The notes below the pieces were generated by a model, which saw only the letters and a list, made by a program, of their open reading frames with translations, did no database searches and had not been told where the DNA came from. Position numbers and translations under genes: made by a program. 38,162 bases of DNA from DAOUBP01 sp034432655 (GTDB lineage Bacteria; Chloroflexota; Anaerolineae; CG2-30-64-16). The stretch covers positions 1 through 38,162 of the forward strand of contig DAOUBP010000122.1 in NCBI GenBank assembly GCA_034432655.1, given 5' to 3'. Shown here piece after piece: positions 38,142 to 38,162 of the stretch; position 1 is the first letter of the stretch; every line of letters begins with the position of its first letter.

Positions 38142-38162
38142 GATCCTGGCCGCCACCGGCCA

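Overview
The window is GC-rich, densely packed DNA with many intergenic heptanucleotide and palindromic repeats. Its centrepiece is a complete core for dissimilatory sulfite reduction. High GC, the heptad repeats, the tandem c-di-AMP-receptor protein and the gene mix fit an uncultured Chloroflexota (Anaerolineae-like) bacterium. This placement is an inference; no rRNA or tRNA gene is visible to test it.

Positions 1-13,400 are a mixed metabolic region: three 92-bp tandem repeats, a GH2 beta-galactosidase, an N-acylglucosamine 2-epimerase-like protein, a proline racemase-family enzyme of the Ser/Cys type, a polytopic membrane protein with a small partner, a GNAT acetyltransferase with an RpiR-type regulator, a protein carrying two fused PII-like c-di-AMP receptor domains, a B12-binding protein and an opine-dehydrogenase-like enzyme.

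Positions 13,400-20,550 (minus strand) hold a first sulfur-linked operon: a radical SAM protein, a NarI-like membrane subunit and an HdrD-like Fe-S subunit (a second DsrMK-like pair), a DsrE-family protein, a CbiA-type amidotransferase (dsrN-like, probably siroheme amidation) and hemA. Overlapping start and stop codons link most of these genes. A small lower-GC insert follows (GNAT plus a mazEF toxin-antitoxin pair with its own promoter and operator).

Positions 21,900-36,500 (minus strand) read as one long unit in transcription order: a structured leader, a 32-aa membrane peptide, a YeiH-family transporter, dsrA, dsrB, dsrD, dsrC, dsrM, dsrK, a shortened dsrJ, a Rieske protein, a monoheme cytochrome, a Tat-exported molybdopterin oxidoreductase, a four-cluster ferredoxin subunit, an NrfD-like quinone protein, a 52-aa membrane protein and a membrane cytochrome c with a long alpha-helical tail. 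In textbook sulfate reducers DsrMKJ is followed by DsrOP. Here that slot holds a Psr/Qrc-like molybdopterin module plus Rieske and cytochrome c proteins, which suggests a hybrid membrane complex feeding DsrC. The presence of dsrD points to the reductive direction. No sat, apr or dsrEFH genes are visible.

Positions 36,500-38,162 contain a divergent HEAT-repeat gene, a bidirectional hairpin, a four-helix membrane protein and GC-rich hairpins. Heptad repeats are not only intergenic: they run in frame through dsrN and the NrfD-like gene, and related repeat sequence forms the 3' end of dsrJ.
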